Notes: generated by a model from the sequence alone, not told the origin. A stretch of 64,000 nt of DNA from JADCCX01 sp031431475 (GCA_031431475.1 JANPDL010000021.1:1-64000); one strand, 5' to 3'; shown: positions 52,366 through 62,518, counted from the first letter of the stretch. Made by a program: numbers and translations.

Positions 52366-52760
52366 TATGCGGCCTCCGAAACTTTACTGGCGTCGACTTG
52401 GCGAACGATGATCGTGAGATGCGAGAATGGCTTCTGGATCTGGTTGGCGCGACCACGACCACGAGGGCTGAAGCGCTTCATCACCAGGGCCTTGCCCACA
52501 AAGGCCTGAGCCACCACCAGATCATCGACATCCAGCGAGTGATTGTTCTCCGCGTTGGCGATAGCACTTTCGAGCGTCTTCTTGACGTCATCAGCGATAC
52601 GCTTCTGCGAGAATTCGAGATCAGCCAGAGCAGCCGAAACCTTCTTGCCACGGATCAACTGGGCAACCAGATTAAGCTTCTGCGGCGAGATGCGAATATT
52701 GCGCATCACAGCCTTGGCTTCATTGTCCGCGAGAGCGCGGGGTGTGGAAGATTTACCCAT
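52365..52760 (-). CDS. rplV: 50S ribosomal protein L22
   Basis: L22 lines the exit tunnel; its loop is a site of macrolide resistance. The 131-residue protein has SPQKLNLVAQLIRGKKVSAA and the hairpin-loop segment VMKRFSPRGRGRANQIQKP, with no deletion apparent in the loop. It is coupled to rpsC. Confidence 0.98.
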   Translation of the reverse strand: MGKSSTPRALADNEAKAVMRNIRISPQKLNLVAQLIRGKKVSAALADLEFSQKRIADDVKKTLESAIANAENNHSLDVDDLVVAQAFVGKALVMKRFSPRGRGRANQIQKPFSHLTIIVRQVDASKVSEAA

Positions 52761-52771
52761 GGTTCATCTCC

Positions 52772-53050
52772 TCACTTGCGCTTTGCCTTCTTATCGGCCG
52801 AGTGGCCGTAGAAGGTTCGCGTCGGCGAGAATTCGCCGAACTTGTGGCCGATCATGTCTTCCGAAACGAGCACTTCAACATGCTTCGCGCCGTTGTAGAC
52901 ACCAAACTTGAGCCCGACGAACTGCGGCAGGATCGTGGAGCGACGGCTCCATATCTTGATCACTTCGTTGCGGGTGGAGGCTCTGGAGGCCTCTGCTTTC
53001 TTCAGAAGGTATCCGTCGACGAACGGACCTTTCCAAACTGAACGCGGCAT
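52772..53050 (-). CDS. rpsS: 30S ribosomal protein S19
   Basis: S19 binds the 30S head with S13. The 92-residue protein begins MPRSVWKGPFVDGYLLKKAE and has RSTILPQFVGLKFGVYNGAK, then MIGHKFGEFSPTRTFYGH, the diagnostic block. Spacing is 11 nt on both sides. Confidence 0.98.
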   Translation of the reverse strand: MPRSVWKGPFVDGYLLKKAEASRASTRNEVIKIWSRRSTILPQFVGLKFGVYNGAKHVEVLVSEDMIGHKFGEFSPTRTFYGHSADKKAKRK

Positions 53051-53061
53051 CGGTCCGCTCC

Positions 53062-53898
53062 TTACTTCTTACGGGCGTGGCGGCTGGCGACAATGAATTT
53101 GTCGGTCCGCTTGTTAGAACGAGTCTTCGCGCCCTTGGTGGGCTTGCCCCATGGCGTCACCGGATGACGTCCGCCTGACGTGCGGCCTTCGCCGCCGCCG
53201 TGTGGATGGTCGACCGGGTTCATGGAAACGCCGCGATTGTGCGGGCGCTTGCCAAGCCAACGGTTGCGGCCTGCCTTGCCGAGCGAGATATTCATGTGGT
53301 CCGGGTTCGAGACCGCGCCAATCGTGGCGAAGCAGGAGCCGTGGATCATGCGCTGCTCGCCGGAGTTGAGGCGAACCGAGACATAGCCCTGGTCGCGACC
53401 GACGATCTGTACGTAGGAACCGGCGGAGCGGGCAACCTGGCCACCCTTGCCGATCTTGATCTCCACATTGTGGACAATCGTGCCGACCGGGATGTTACCG
53501 ATGGGCATGGCATTGCCAGGCTTGATGTCGACCTGATCACCCGCCGTCACCTGATCACCAACAGCCATACGCTGCGGAGCGAGGATGTACGACAGCGTGC
53601 CATCCGCAAACTTGATGAGCGCGATGAACGCTGTGCGGTTGGGGTCATACTCCAGCCGCTCGACAGTTGCCGCCACACCAAGTTTCTCGCGACGCTTGAA
53701 ATCAACGAGGCGATAGGACTGCTTGTGTCCACCGCCGCGGAAACGCACCGTGATGCGTCCCATGTTGTTGCGGCCACCGGCTTCCATCTTGCCGATGGTG
53801 AGAGCCTTGACCGGCTTGCCCTTGTAGAGCTCCGAGCGGTCGACCAGAACGAGCTGGCGGAGGCTGGGGGTCGTCGGGTTGAATTGTTTGAGCGCCAT
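53062..53898 (-). CDS. rplB: 50S ribosomal protein L2
   Basis: L2 is needed for subunit joining and peptidyl transferase assembly. The 278-residue protein has MALKQFNPTTPSLRQLVLVD and the C-terminal signature RGVSMNPVDHPHGGGEGRTS with the conserved His. GSYVQIVGRDQGYVSVRL lies in the central domain. Confidence 0.99.
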   Translation of the reverse strand: MALKQFNPTTPSLRQLVLVDRSELYKGKPVKALTIGKMEAGGRNNMGRITVRFRGGGHKQSYRLVDFKRREKLGVAATVERLEYDPNRTAFIALIKFADGTLSYILAPQRMAVGDQVTAGDQVDIKPGNAMPIGNIPVGTIVHNVEIKIGKGGQVARSAGSYVQIVGRDQGYVSVRLNSGEQRMIHGSCFATIGAVSNPDHMNISLGKAGRNRWLGKRPHNRGVSMNPVDHPHGGGEGRTSGGRHPVTPWGKPTKGAKTRSNKRTDKFIVASRHARKK

Positions 53899-53914
53899 CG
53901 ATCCTATCCCTCGC

Positions 53915-54211
53915 TCACAGGCCGGTGGTGACGTCGATGGACTGGCCTTCGGCCAGCGTCACGATCGCCCTTTTGAAGTCGGACTGATGTCCGATTCTAC
54001 CACGGAACCGCTTTTCCTTGCCCTTGCGGACGAGTGTATTGACGGCGGTCACTTTCACTTCGAACAACCGTTCAACCGCCATCTTGATCTGAGGCTTGGT
54101 TGCGGTCATGGCGACCTCGAAGACGACCTTGTTATCTTCCGACAGCATCGTTGCCTTCTCGGTAATCACCGGGGCCACAATCACGTCATAGAGGCGTGGA
54201 TCGATACTCAT
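53915..54211 (-). CDS. rplW: 50S ribosomal protein L23
   Basis: L23 lies at the tunnel exit and binds trigger factor and SRP. The 98-residue protein has YDVIVAPVITEKATMLSEDN and VERLFEVKVTAVNTLVRKGK. It overlaps rplD by 4 nt (ATGA). Confidence 0.98.
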   Translation of the reverse strand: MSIDPRLYDVIVAPVITEKATMLSEDNKVVFEVAMTATKPQIKMAVERLFEVKVTAVNTLVRKGKEKRFRGRIGHQSDFKRAIVTLAEGQSIDVTTGL

Positions 54212-54828
54212 TGAAACCGCGCCTCCAGCGCTTCGACTGCAGCCTTGGTCAATACGAGCTTCTCACGGCGCAAGATGTCATAGACGTTGATGCCCTGAAC
54301 CGGAAGCACATCGATGTTCGGCAGGTTGCGCGATGCCAGCACGAAGTTTTTCTCCAGCTCAGCGCCACCGATAATCAGCACGTTGCCAAAGCCGAGCTTG
54401 TCGAACTTTGCCTTCAGGCCCTTGGTTTTGGGATCGGCAGCAACTGCATCGTCGACAATTATGATCGCGTTGCTCTTGAATTTAGCCGAAAGAGCGTGCC
54501 TCAGAGCCAGCGCCCTCACCTGCTTGGGCAGGTCATGGGCATGGCTGCGGGGGGTCGGACCAAAGGCACGGCCACCACCACGGAACTGCGGAGCGCTCAT
54601 AGCACCATGGCGTGCGCCGCCGGTACCCTTCTGCTTGTACATCTTCTTCGTCGTGCGGCTGATTTCCGAACGGTTCTTGACGTCATGCGTGCCTTGCTGA
54701 CGCTTCGACAACTGCCAGCGAACCATGCGCTGCAGGAGATCGGCGCGTGGCTCAAGACCATAGATGCCGTCCGACACCGTGATCTTGCCTGCCGATTTGC
54801 CTTCGAGGGTTGTGATTGCAAGTTCCAT
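54208..54828 (-). CDS. rplD: 50S ribosomal protein L4
   Basis: L4 lines the exit tunnel and in E. coli also represses the S10 operon. The 206-residue protein has MELAITTLEGKSAG, the tunnel loop KKMYKQKGTGGARHGAMSAP and RGGGRAFGPTPRSHAHDLPK. The ATG at 54828 has GGAGGG 6 nt ahead; the upstream TTG is less likely. The L4-binding leader of enterics is not recognisable before rpsJ. Confidence 0.98.
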   Translation of the reverse strand: MELAITTLEGKSAGKITVSDGIYGLEPRADLLQRMVRWQLSKRQQGTHDVKNRSEISRTTKKMYKQKGTGGARHGAMSAPQFRGGGRAFGPTPRSHAHDLPKQVRALALRHALSAKFKSNAIIIVDDAVAADPKTKGLKAKFDKLGFGNVLIIGGAELEKNFVLASRNLPNIDVLPVQGINVYDILRREKLVLTKAAVEALEARFQ

Positions 54829-54830
54829 GA

Positions 54831-55565
54831 TCAACCCTCCGTCTGTGCAGGTTCTGCAACGGCAGCAGCCGGAGCTTCAGCCGAACCACCCAACATGCGG
54901 AACTTGCCGGGCTTCGGCAGATCCTTGTGCGGGGCCTTCTTGACAGCATCACGGATGCGAATCCAGCCGCCCTTGGTGCCAGGCACAGCGCCTTCCACCA
55001 GGACAAGACCACGTTCCACATCGGTGGACACCACCTTGAGGTTAAGCGTCGTAACACGCTCAACACCGAGGTGACCCGGCATCTTGCGGTTCTTGAAGGT
55101 ACGGCCCGGATCCTGACGACCACCGGTCGAACCGATGGAGCGGTGGGAGACCGAAACGCCGTGCGTGGCGCGAAGACCGTGGAAATTCCACCGCTTCATA
55201 CCGCCGGCGAAGCCCTTGCCGGTCGAGATGCCAGAGACATCTACGAACTGGCCGACAACGAAGTGATCCGCCGTAATCTCGGCACCGACGGGAAGAAGCG
55301 ATGCTTCATCCACCCGAAACTCCACAACTTCACGCTTCGGCTCGACATTGGCGACGGCAAAATGCCCGCGCACGGCCTTCGAAACATTCTTTACCTTGGC
55401 TGCGCCCGAACCAAGCTGGACAGCGGTATAACCGTTCTTGTCCATGGTGCGCTGAGCGACGACCTGACAGCCGTCCAACTTCAGCACGGTCACCGGCACA
55501 TGCTCACCGCTGTCAATGAAGACGCGGGTCATGCCCAGCTTTTGCGCTATAACTCCAGACCTCAT
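54831..55565 (-). CDS. rplC: 50S ribosomal protein L3
   Basis: L3 initiates 23S assembly near the peptidyl transferase centre. The 244-residue protein has MRSGVIAQKLGMTRVFIDSG, the loop KRWNFHGLRATHGVSVSHRS and GQDPGRTFKNRKMPGHLG-like sequence (here GRQDPGRTFKNRKMPGHLG), and an Ala/Pro-rich C-terminal extension of about 25 residues that is common in alphaproteobacteria. It lies 2 nt before rplD. Confidence 0.98.
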   Translation of the reverse strand: MRSGVIAQKLGMTRVFIDSGEHVPVTVLKLDGCQVVAQRTMDKNGYTAVQLGSGAAKVKNVSKAVRGHFAVANVEPKREVVEFRVDEASLLPVGAEITADHFVVGQFVDVSGISTGKGFAGGMKRWNFHGLRATHGVSVSHRSIGSTGGRQDPGRTFKNRKMPGHLGVERVTTLNLKVVSTDVERGLVLVEGAVPGTKGGWIRIRDAVKKAPHKDLPKPGKFRMLGGSAEAPAAAVAEPAQTEG

Positions 55566-55596
55566 GGCCTATTCCTTTGCAGAGGAGGTCACACAA

Positions 55597-55905
55597 TCAC
55601 AGACGGATCTGGACATCGACGCCAGCCGCCAGATCGAGCTTCATCAAAGCATCGACCGTCTGCGGCGTGGGATCGACGATGTCGAGAACACGCTTGTGGG
55701 TTCTGATTTCAAACTGTTCCCGCGCCTTTTTGTCGATGTGCGGAGAGCGGTTCACCGTGAACTTCTCAATGATGGTTGGAAGCGGAATTGGGCCACGCAC
55801 TTGCGCGCCAGTCCGCTTCGCCGTCGAGACAATCTCACGTGTCGAGTTATCGAGCACACGATGGTCGAACGCCTTGAGGCGAATTCTGATGGTTTGTCCG
55901 TTCAT
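55597..55905 (-). CDS. rpsJ: 30S ribosomal protein S10
   Basis: S10 binds the 30S head and, as NusE, takes part in transcription antitermination. The 102-residue protein has MNGQTIRIRLKAFDHRVLDN and the loop GPIPLPTIIEKFTVNRSPHI. It opens the S10 part of the cluster, 91 nt after tuf. Confidence 0.98.
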   Translation of the reverse strand: MNGQTIRIRLKAFDHRVLDNSTREIVSTAKRTGAQVRGPIPLPTIIEKFTVNRSPHIDKKAREQFEIRTHKRVLDIVDPTPQTVDALMKLDLAAGVDVQIRL

Positions 55906-55996
55906 CGCAGTCCCGCAAATCCTTGCCTGAAAACGTTTGTTCCGTGACGACGAAGAGCGGACCGCCGAAACGGCACGCTCTCCAGGGTTAGTTCAA

Positions 55997-57187
<1,191 letters not shown>

Positions 57188-57255
57188 GACGGGTCTCCTT
57201 CAACGTGACGCGGCTGTCGCCGGTTGAAAATTCTGTACTCGTGTTTCTCAAGCCA

Positions 57256-57273
57256 ATACGCCGTCAGGCGTAT
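57256..57273 (-). other. Hairpin centred on the fusA stop codon
   Basis: ATACGCC and GGCGTAT form a perfect 7-bp stem around 4 nt, and the loop overlaps the fusA TGA. Without a T-run it is not a terminator. It could shape translation of fusA relative to tuf, or arise by chance. Confidence 0.35.
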
Positions 57274-59333
57274 TTGGCCTGAATCTTCTCTGCTTCATTA
57301 CGAGGCACTTCGTCGTAGTGACTGAACTGCATCGTGAATGACGCGCGACCCTGGCTGAATGAACGAAGCGTGTTCACGTAGCTGAACATATTGGCGAGTG
57401 GAACGAAGGCGTTCACGACATTGGCGTTGCCCCGCATGTCCTGACCCTGAATCTGCCCACGGCGGGAATTGAGATCGCCGATGACAGAGCCGGTAAACTC
57501 TTCCGGTGTCACGACTTCGACCTTCATAATCGGCTCGAGCAGAATGGGGTTACCCTTCTGAAGTGCCTCGCGAAAGCCCATGCGGGCAGCGATTTCGAAG
57601 GCAATCGCCGAAGAGTCAACCTCGTGATAGGCACCGTCCGTCAACTCGACCTTGATATCAACCATCGGGAAGCCCGCGAGCGGACCCGACGTCATGACCG
57701 AATTAAGGCCCTTTTCAACGCCGGGAATATATTCCTTGGGAACGGTACCGCCGATAACCTTCGATTCGAAGACGAAACCAGCACCCTTTTCGTTGGGCAT
57801 GATGTTGAACTTAACGCGAGCAAACTGACCCGTACCGCCTGTCTGCTTCTTGTGGGTGTAATCCACCGAAGCCGAGCTCTTGATCGTCTCGCGATAAGCA
57901 ACCTGGGGAGCGCCGACCTGAACATCAACCTTGTGGGTGCGACGCAGGATATCGACCTTGATGTCGAGGTGAAGCTCGCCCATGCCCTTGATGATGGTCT
58001 GGCCGGATTCCTGATCGGTGCTGACGCGGAAGGAAGGATCCTCAGCGACTAGCTTGCCGAGAGCAATCGCCATCTTTTCCTGATCGGCTTTGGTCTTGGG
58101 TTCCACGGACATTTCGATCACGGGATCGGGGAATTCCATGCGCTCCAGCACAACCTCGTGGTTGGGATCGCAAAGCGTATCACCCGTGCGGGTATCCTTG
58201 AGGCCGATCAGAGCGACGATATCGCCAGCATGCGCCTCGGAGATTTCCTCGCGGTTGTTGGCATGCATGAGAACCATGCGGCCTGCGCGCTCGGAACGCT
58301 CACGCGTCGAGTTCGAAAGAGCCATACCCTTGTCGAGCTTGCCGGAGTAGATGCGACAGAACGTCAGTATGCCGAACGGGTCGTCCATAATCTTGAAGGC
58401 CAGCATCGCCAGCGGCACCGTATCAGATGACGGACGGGTCACTTCATTGCCCTTCATGTCCAAGCCCTTGATGGCGGGACGATCCAGAGGCGACGGCAGA
58501 TAATCAACGACTGCATCAAGGAGCGTCTGTACGCCCTTGTTCTTGAAGGCGGAAGCCGCGAGGATCGGGAAGAAGGACGCGTTCAGAACAGCCTTGCGAA
58601 TGAGCCGCTTCAGCGTTGCTTCGCTGGGCTCCTTGCCATCAAGATACTCTTCCATCGCCTTGTCATCGAGTTCGACAGCAGCTTCAACGAGCTTCAGGCG
58701 GTATTCTTTGGCCAGTTCGACCATATCCTCGGGAATATCGACGTCCTTGAAGTTTGCACCAAGGTTCTCGTTTTCCCAAACCACGCCTTTCATTCGGACG
58801 AGATCTACAATGCCGAGAAAGTTGTTCTCGGAACCGATTGGAAGCTGGATAGGAACAGGCTTTGCGCCAAGGCGCTTTACGATATCGTCGAGGCACTTGT
58901 AGAAATCAGCACCTGTCTTGTCCATTTTGTTGCACAGCACGATGCGCGGCACATTGTACTTGTCGCCCTGGCGCCACACGGTCTCGGTCTGAGGCTCGAC
59001 ACCCTGGTTCGAATCAAGAACGCAGACCGCACCGTCAAGAACGCGCATCGAACGCTCAACTTCAATGGTGAAATCGACGTGGCCGGGGGTATCAATGATG
59101 TTCAGGCGGTGGCCGTTCCACAAGGCAGTGGTCGCAGCCGAGGTGATCGTGATGCCACGCTCCTGCTCCTGCTCCATGAAATCCATGGTTGCAGCACCAT
59201 CATGCACTTCGCCAATCTTGTGCGACTTGCCGGTGTAATAAAGAATCCGCTCGGTCGTCGTCGTCTTGCCCGCATCGATGTGGGCCATGATTCCGAAGTT
59301 GCGGTAGTCTTCAAGTGCGTGATTGCGGGCCAT
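57264..59333 (-). CDS. fusA: Elongation factor G
   Basis: EF-G drives translocation and, with RRF, ribosome recycling. The 689-residue GTPase has G1 GIMAHIDAGKTTTTERILYY, G3 IIDTPGHVDFTIEVERSM and G4 NKMD, and the C-terminal domains end in REALQKGNPILLEPIMKVEV and later QPSNRRGQI-like sequence (here LNSRRGQIQGQ). It is the EF-G1 translation type from its position and length. It lies 44 nt after rpsG. Confidence 0.99.
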   Translation of the reverse strand: MARNHALEDYRNFGIMAHIDAGKTTTTERILYYTGKSHKIGEVHDGAATMDFMEQEQERGITITSAATTALWNGHRLNIIDTPGHVDFTIEVERSMRVLDGAVCVLDSNQGVEPQTETVWRQGDKYNVPRIVLCNKMDKTGADFYKCLDDIVKRLGAKPVPIQLPIGSENNFLGIVDLVRMKGVVWENENLGANFKDVDIPEDMVELAKEYRLKLVEAAVELDDKAMEEYLDGKEPSEATLKRLIRKAVLNASFFPILAASAFKNKGVQTLLDAVVDYLPSPLDRPAIKGLDMKGNEVTRPSSDTVPLAMLAFKIMDDPFGILTFCRIYSGKLDKGMALSNSTRERSERAGRMVLMHANNREEISEAHAGDIVALIGLKDTRTGDTLCDPNHEVVLERMEFPDPVIEMSVEPKTKADQEKMAIALGKLVAEDPSFRVSTDQESGQTIIKGMGELHLDIKVDILRRTHKVDVQVGAPQVAYRETIKSSASVDYTHKKQTGGTGQFARVKFNIMPNEKGAGFVFESKVIGGTVPKEYIPGVEKGLNSVMTSGPLAGFPMVDIKVELTDGAYHEVDSSAIAFEIAARMGFREALQKGNPILLEPIMKVEVVTPEEFTGSVIGDLNSRRGQIQGQDMRGNANVVNAFVPLANMFSYVNTLRSFSQGRASFTMQFSHYDEVPRNEAEKIQAKYA

Positions 59334-59377
59334 ATTCTCGTTCCTGTCGTCGGCGGGGCGCTAAAGTCAGCGCCGCG

Positions 59378-59848
59378 TCACCAGCGGTAATGCGCGAATG
59401 CGCGATTGGCTTCAGCCATACGATGCGTGTCTTCACGCTTCTTCACGGCGTTGCCACGGTTGTTGGCGGCGTCCATAAGTTCAGAAGACAGGCGATCCAC
59501 CATCGTCTTGTCGTTGCGGCCACGGGCTGCCGTAATGATCCAGCGAATAGCGAGAGCCTGACGGCGCTCGTTGCGGACTTCCACGGGAACCTGATAGGTC
59601 GCACCGCCAACGCGGCGTGAGCGGACCTCGATAGCCGGTGCCACGTTTTCGAGAGCAGACTTGAAAACCTCGATCGGGCTCTGCTTGGTCTTTGTCTCGA
59701 TGATATCGAACGCACCGTAAACGATGGTTTCAGCGACGGATTTCTTGCCCTCGTACATGACCGAGTTCATGAACTTGGTCACGACGATGTCGTGAAACTT
59801 GGGATCCGGAATGATCTCGCGCTTTTCTGCGCTATGGCGACGTGACAT
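59378..59848 (-). CDS. rpsG: 30S ribosomal protein S7
   Basis: S7 nucleates the 30S head and, in E. coli, represses the str operon. The 156-residue protein has MSRRHSAEKREIIPDPKFHD and DIVVTKFMNSVMYEGKKSVA, then GGATYQVPVEVRNERR. The long C-terminal helix ends AHYRW. It lies 16 nt after rpsL. Confidence 0.98.
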   Translation of the reverse strand: MSRRHSAEKREIIPDPKFHDIVVTKFMNSVMYEGKKSVAETIVYGAFDIIETKTKQSPIEVFKSALENVAPAIEVRSRRVGGATYQVPVEVRNERRQALAIRWIITAARGRNDKTMVDRLSSELMDAANNRGNAVKKREDTHRMAEANRAFAHYRW

Positions 59849-59864
59849 AAGCTCAGCCTCTCAA

Positions 59865-60236
59865 TTACTTAGGACGCTTCGCGCCGTATTTCGAACGACG
59901 CTGCTTGCGGTCCTTGACGCCCTGCGTATCGAGTACGCCGCGCAGGATGTGATAGCGAACGCCCGGAAGATCCTTCACGCGGCCGCCACGGATCATCACC
60001 ACCGAGTGCTCCTGAAGATTATGGCCTTCACCAGGAATGTAACCGATGACCTCAAATCCGTTGACAAGGCGTACCTTGGCAACCTTGCGGAGAGCCGAGT
60101 TCGGCTTCTTCGGTGTCGTCGTGTAAACGCGTGTACAAACGCCACGCTTCTGCGGGTTCTCCTGCAGAGCGGGGGTCTTTTTGCGAACCACCAGCGGGGA
60201 GCGGGGCTTGCGGATCAGCTGGCTGATCGTTGGCAT
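59865..60236 (-). CDS. rpsL: 30S ribosomal protein S12
   Basis: S12 sits at the decoding centre. The 123-residue protein begins MPTISQLIRKPRSPLVVR and has TTPKKPNSALRKVAKVRL and PGEGHNLQEHSVVM. Lysines at 43 and 88, the usual sites of streptomycin resistance mutations, are the wild-type residues. The frame is open 70 codons upstream of ATG 60236 but that part is non-coding leader. It opens the superoperon. Confidence 0.98.
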   Translation of the reverse strand: MPTISQLIRKPRSPLVVRKKTPALQENPQKRGVCTRVYTTTPKKPNSALRKVAKVRLVNGFEVIGYIPGEGHNLQEHSVVMIRGGRVKDLPGVRYHILRGVLDTQGVKDRKQRRSKYGAKRPK

Positions 60237-60580
60237 AGGGTCGACCTTCAAACTTGGAGCTCGATGTCCGCAGGGCAAAACCCCTTGAACGGCGAAAATG
60301 TGCATCGCCGCGCCGAATGAGCGAAGCGAAACGAGCGCCGAAGATGCAATGCATCCAAGGCGCTCCGAAAAACCAGAGGATGACAAGGCTAAAGCCTTAC
60401 CATCATGAACCCAGCAGGACTTCCAGAAGTCACGTGAGCTTGACAACGTTTGAGCCGGAAAACTTCAGAACCAGGATGTTCCGAAAAACCATTGGCTCAC
60501 GGCTTGCCGAGAGTGAGCGTCGTCTACACGGGCGACTCGGGTCCGTCAAGGGCCATTCGCCCCGACGATCCGTGCATTTT
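60237..60580. other. Non-coding region between rpsL and fabF: leader and promoter of the ribosomal superoperon
   Basis: No gene is visible in these 344 bases. On the minus strand it holds the rpsL promoter candidate (60521-60549) and then a leader of about 275 nt. The leader contains a small hairpin AAGGCT/AGCCTT (60385-60398). I see no terminator for fabF before the promoter. Confidence 0.6.
60521..60549 (-). promoter_or_regulatory. rpsL: Candidate main promoter of the rpsL ribosomal superoperon
   Basis: TTGACG, 17-nt spacer, TAGACG on the minus strand. The -35 and spacing fit the alphaproteobacterial sigma-70 pattern and match the element before rpsM. It lies 31 nt past the fabF stop. Confidence 0.65.
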
Positions 60581-61840
60581 TCAGCCTTCATACCTGCGGA
60601 AAACGAGGGACGCATTTGTGCCGCCAAATCCGAAGGAATTGGACAGTGCCACGTTGATTTCACGCTTGCGTGCTTTGTGCGGAACCAGATCCAGCGCTGT
60701 CTCTACCGATGGATTGTCGAGATTCAGCGTCGGCGGCGCGATCTGGTCGCGAATCGCCAAGATGGAGAATATGGCTTCAACTGAGCCAGCCGCACCCAGT
60801 AAGTGACCGATGGCGGACTTCGTCGAGGACATGGATATCTTGGCTGCGTTGTTGCCAACGAGGCGCTCGAAGGCCTTGAGTTCGATCTCGTCACCCAAGG
60901 GTGTGGAGGTACCATGGGCATTGACGTAATCGACATCAGCCGCTGTGAGCCCTGCCCGCTTCAGGGCGGCGGACATGCAGCGAAACGCGCCATCACCATC
61001 TTCGGACGGTGACGTTATGTGGTGGGCGTCGCCCGACATGCCGTAACCCACGATCTCCGCGTGGATCCTCGCACCGCGTCGCTTCGCGTGCTCGTATTCT
61101 TCCAGCACGACGATGCCCGCGCCCTCGCCCATGACAAAACCATCGCGGTCCTTGTCATAGGGGCGCGAGGCGCGTGTTGGTGTGTCATTGAAAGAGGTTG
61201 AAAGTGCCCGGCAGGCTGCAAAGCCCGCTATGGCCAGACGGTTCAGCGGCGATTCCGCACCACCCGCCACCATCACATCGGCATCGCCCAGGCCGACGAG
61301 CCTTGCAGCATCACCAATGGCATGGGCACCGGTCGAGCAGGCCGTGACAACGGCGTGATTGGGACCTTTGAGGCCATGTTCTATCGAGACATAGCCAGAT
61401 GCGAGGTTGATCAGACGTCCGGGGATGAAGAACGGCGAGATGCGTCGCGGCCCCTTTTCCTTCAGTGTTACCGTGGCATCATAGATGCCACCGAGACCAC
61501 CGATACCGGAGCCGATCAACACACCGCTGGCGCATTGCTCTTCGTAAGTCTTTGGAGCCCAGCCCGCATCGCGCAAAGCCTGTTTGGCGGCAGCCATGGC
61601 AAAGACAATGAACTCATCGACTTTGCGCTGTTCCTTGGGCTCCATCCAGTCATCAGGATTGTAAGCACCCTCCCCTTCGCGGGGAATAAAGGCTGCAACC
61701 TTGGCAGGCATGTCAGAGACATCAAACTCGCGAATTTCGCGCAAGCCACTGTCTCCAGCCGTGATGTGGGACCACGTCTGCTCAACTCCGCATCCAAGCG
61801 GAGTGACCATACCCAAACCAGTGACGACAACCCGGCGCAT
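60581..61840 (-). CDS. fabF: Beta-ketoacyl-[acyl-carrier-protein] synthase II
   Basis: FabF elongates acyl-ACP chains in fatty acid synthesis. The 419-residue condensing enzyme begins RRVVVTGLGMVTPLGCGVEQ and has catalytic Cys168 (VVTACSTGAHAIGDA), His309 (YVNAHGTSTPLGD) and His346 (SAIGHLLGAAGSVEA), with Lys341. It lies 35 nt after acpP, as usual for the pair, but here between rpoC and rpsL, without fabD and fabG. It could be the main FabF or a second copy. Confidence 0.96.
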   Translation of the reverse strand: MRRVVVTGLGMVTPLGCGVEQTWSHITAGDSGLREIREFDVSDMPAKVAAFIPREGEGAYNPDDWMEPKEQRKVDEFIVFAMAAAKQALRDAGWAPKTYEEQCASGVLIGSGIGGLGGIYDATVTLKEKGPRRISPFFIPGRLINLASGYVSIEHGLKGPNHAVVTACSTGAHAIGDAARLVGLGDADVMVAGGAESPLNRLAIAGFAACRALSTSFNDTPTRASRPYDKDRDGFVMGEGAGIVVLEEYEHAKRRGARIHAEIVGYGMSGDAHHITSPSEDGDGAFRCMSAALKRAGLTAADVDYVNAHGTSTPLGDEIELKAFERLVGNNAAKISMSSTKSAIGHLLGAAGSVEAIFSILAIRDQIAPPTLNLDNPSVETALDLVPHKARKREINVALSNSFGFGGTNASLVFRRYEG

Positions 61841-61875
61841 GATGCTCTGTCCAGCGGCCCTTGGGCCGCGACCGA

Positions 61876-62112
61876 TCAGGCGGTATTCTTGCCGATGAAC
61901 TTGACGGCATCACCCACGGTGACGATCGTCTCGGCGGCATCGTCGGGGATCTCGACGCCAAATTCCTCTTCGAAGGCCATGACCAGCTCGACGGTGTCGA
62001 GGCTGTCTGCGCCGAGATCATCGATAAAGTTGGCTCCTTCGACAACCTTGTCGGCTTCCACGCCAAGATGCTCGACGACGATCTTCTTCACCCGTTCAGC
62101 GATGTCGCTCAT
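61876..62112 (-). CDS. acpP: Acyl carrier protein
   Basis: ACP carries growing fatty acyl chains on a phosphopantetheine arm. The 78-residue acidic protein begins MSDIAERVKKIVVEHLGVE and has the arm attachment Ser37 in LGADSLDTVELVM. AAGGA precedes the ATG at 62112; the frame upstream of it is not coding. It is the first gene of a two-gene acpP-fabF unit that has its own upstream non-coding region. Confidence 0.97.
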   Translation of the reverse strand: MSDIAERVKKIVVEHLGVEADKVVEGANFIDDLGADSLDTVELVMAFEEEFGVEIPDDAAETIVTVGDAVKFIGKNTA

Positions 62113-62472
62113 GGAAAAGTCCTTGTAAATGTCGGGACGCACATTCTGGCGTCCTTCAGGTTATGGACCGCCCACAGTGATCTGCCAAGATCGACTGCGG
62201 GAGATACCCAGCCAGCGAAGGCCGAACAGGCGCACCCTCTTGGTTGGAACAGCGGCGAAAGTCAACGAAGAACTGGTGTAAAGGCAGCAATTTTAGCGCG
62301 GTTCCACAGATTTTATACGGATAAAGATACAATGCTCTTCATCTTTGATTTCAGATTGTTAGGGCGCTTTCCTAGAGTAGGACATTGATGACTCTGTCAT
62401 TGGGTTGAGTACAGCCTGTTGGGCTTTTGCCACCAGAACCTATGCTTGGCCAATCACCTGTGCGAAACCAAA
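62113..62472. other. Non-coding region upstream of acpP
   Basis: No gene is visible in these 360 bases. On the minus strand a TTGACT (62260-62265) is followed after 17 nt by CAAGAG, a weak -10, which could be the acpP promoter. The stretch around 62290-62360 is AT-rich compared with its surroundings. I see no RNA gene. Confidence 0.4.
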
Positions 62473-62498
62473 AAAGCCCGGTCTTGCGACCGGGCTTT
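62473..62498 (-). terminator. Rho-independent terminator of rpoC
   Basis: AAAGCCCGGTC and GACCGGGCTTT form a perfect 11-bp stem around 4 nt, followed on the minus strand by a T-run. It ends the rpoBC unit 20 nt after the rpoC stop, so acpP-fabF must have its own promoter. Confidence 0.92.
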
Positions 62499-62518
62499 GT
62501 ATTTTTTGGACTGCTCAG

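Noticed and set aside
51172..52509. 445-codon open frame on the plus strand
   Set aside because: Antisense to rplP, rpsC and rplV; no start signal and it spans several real genes.
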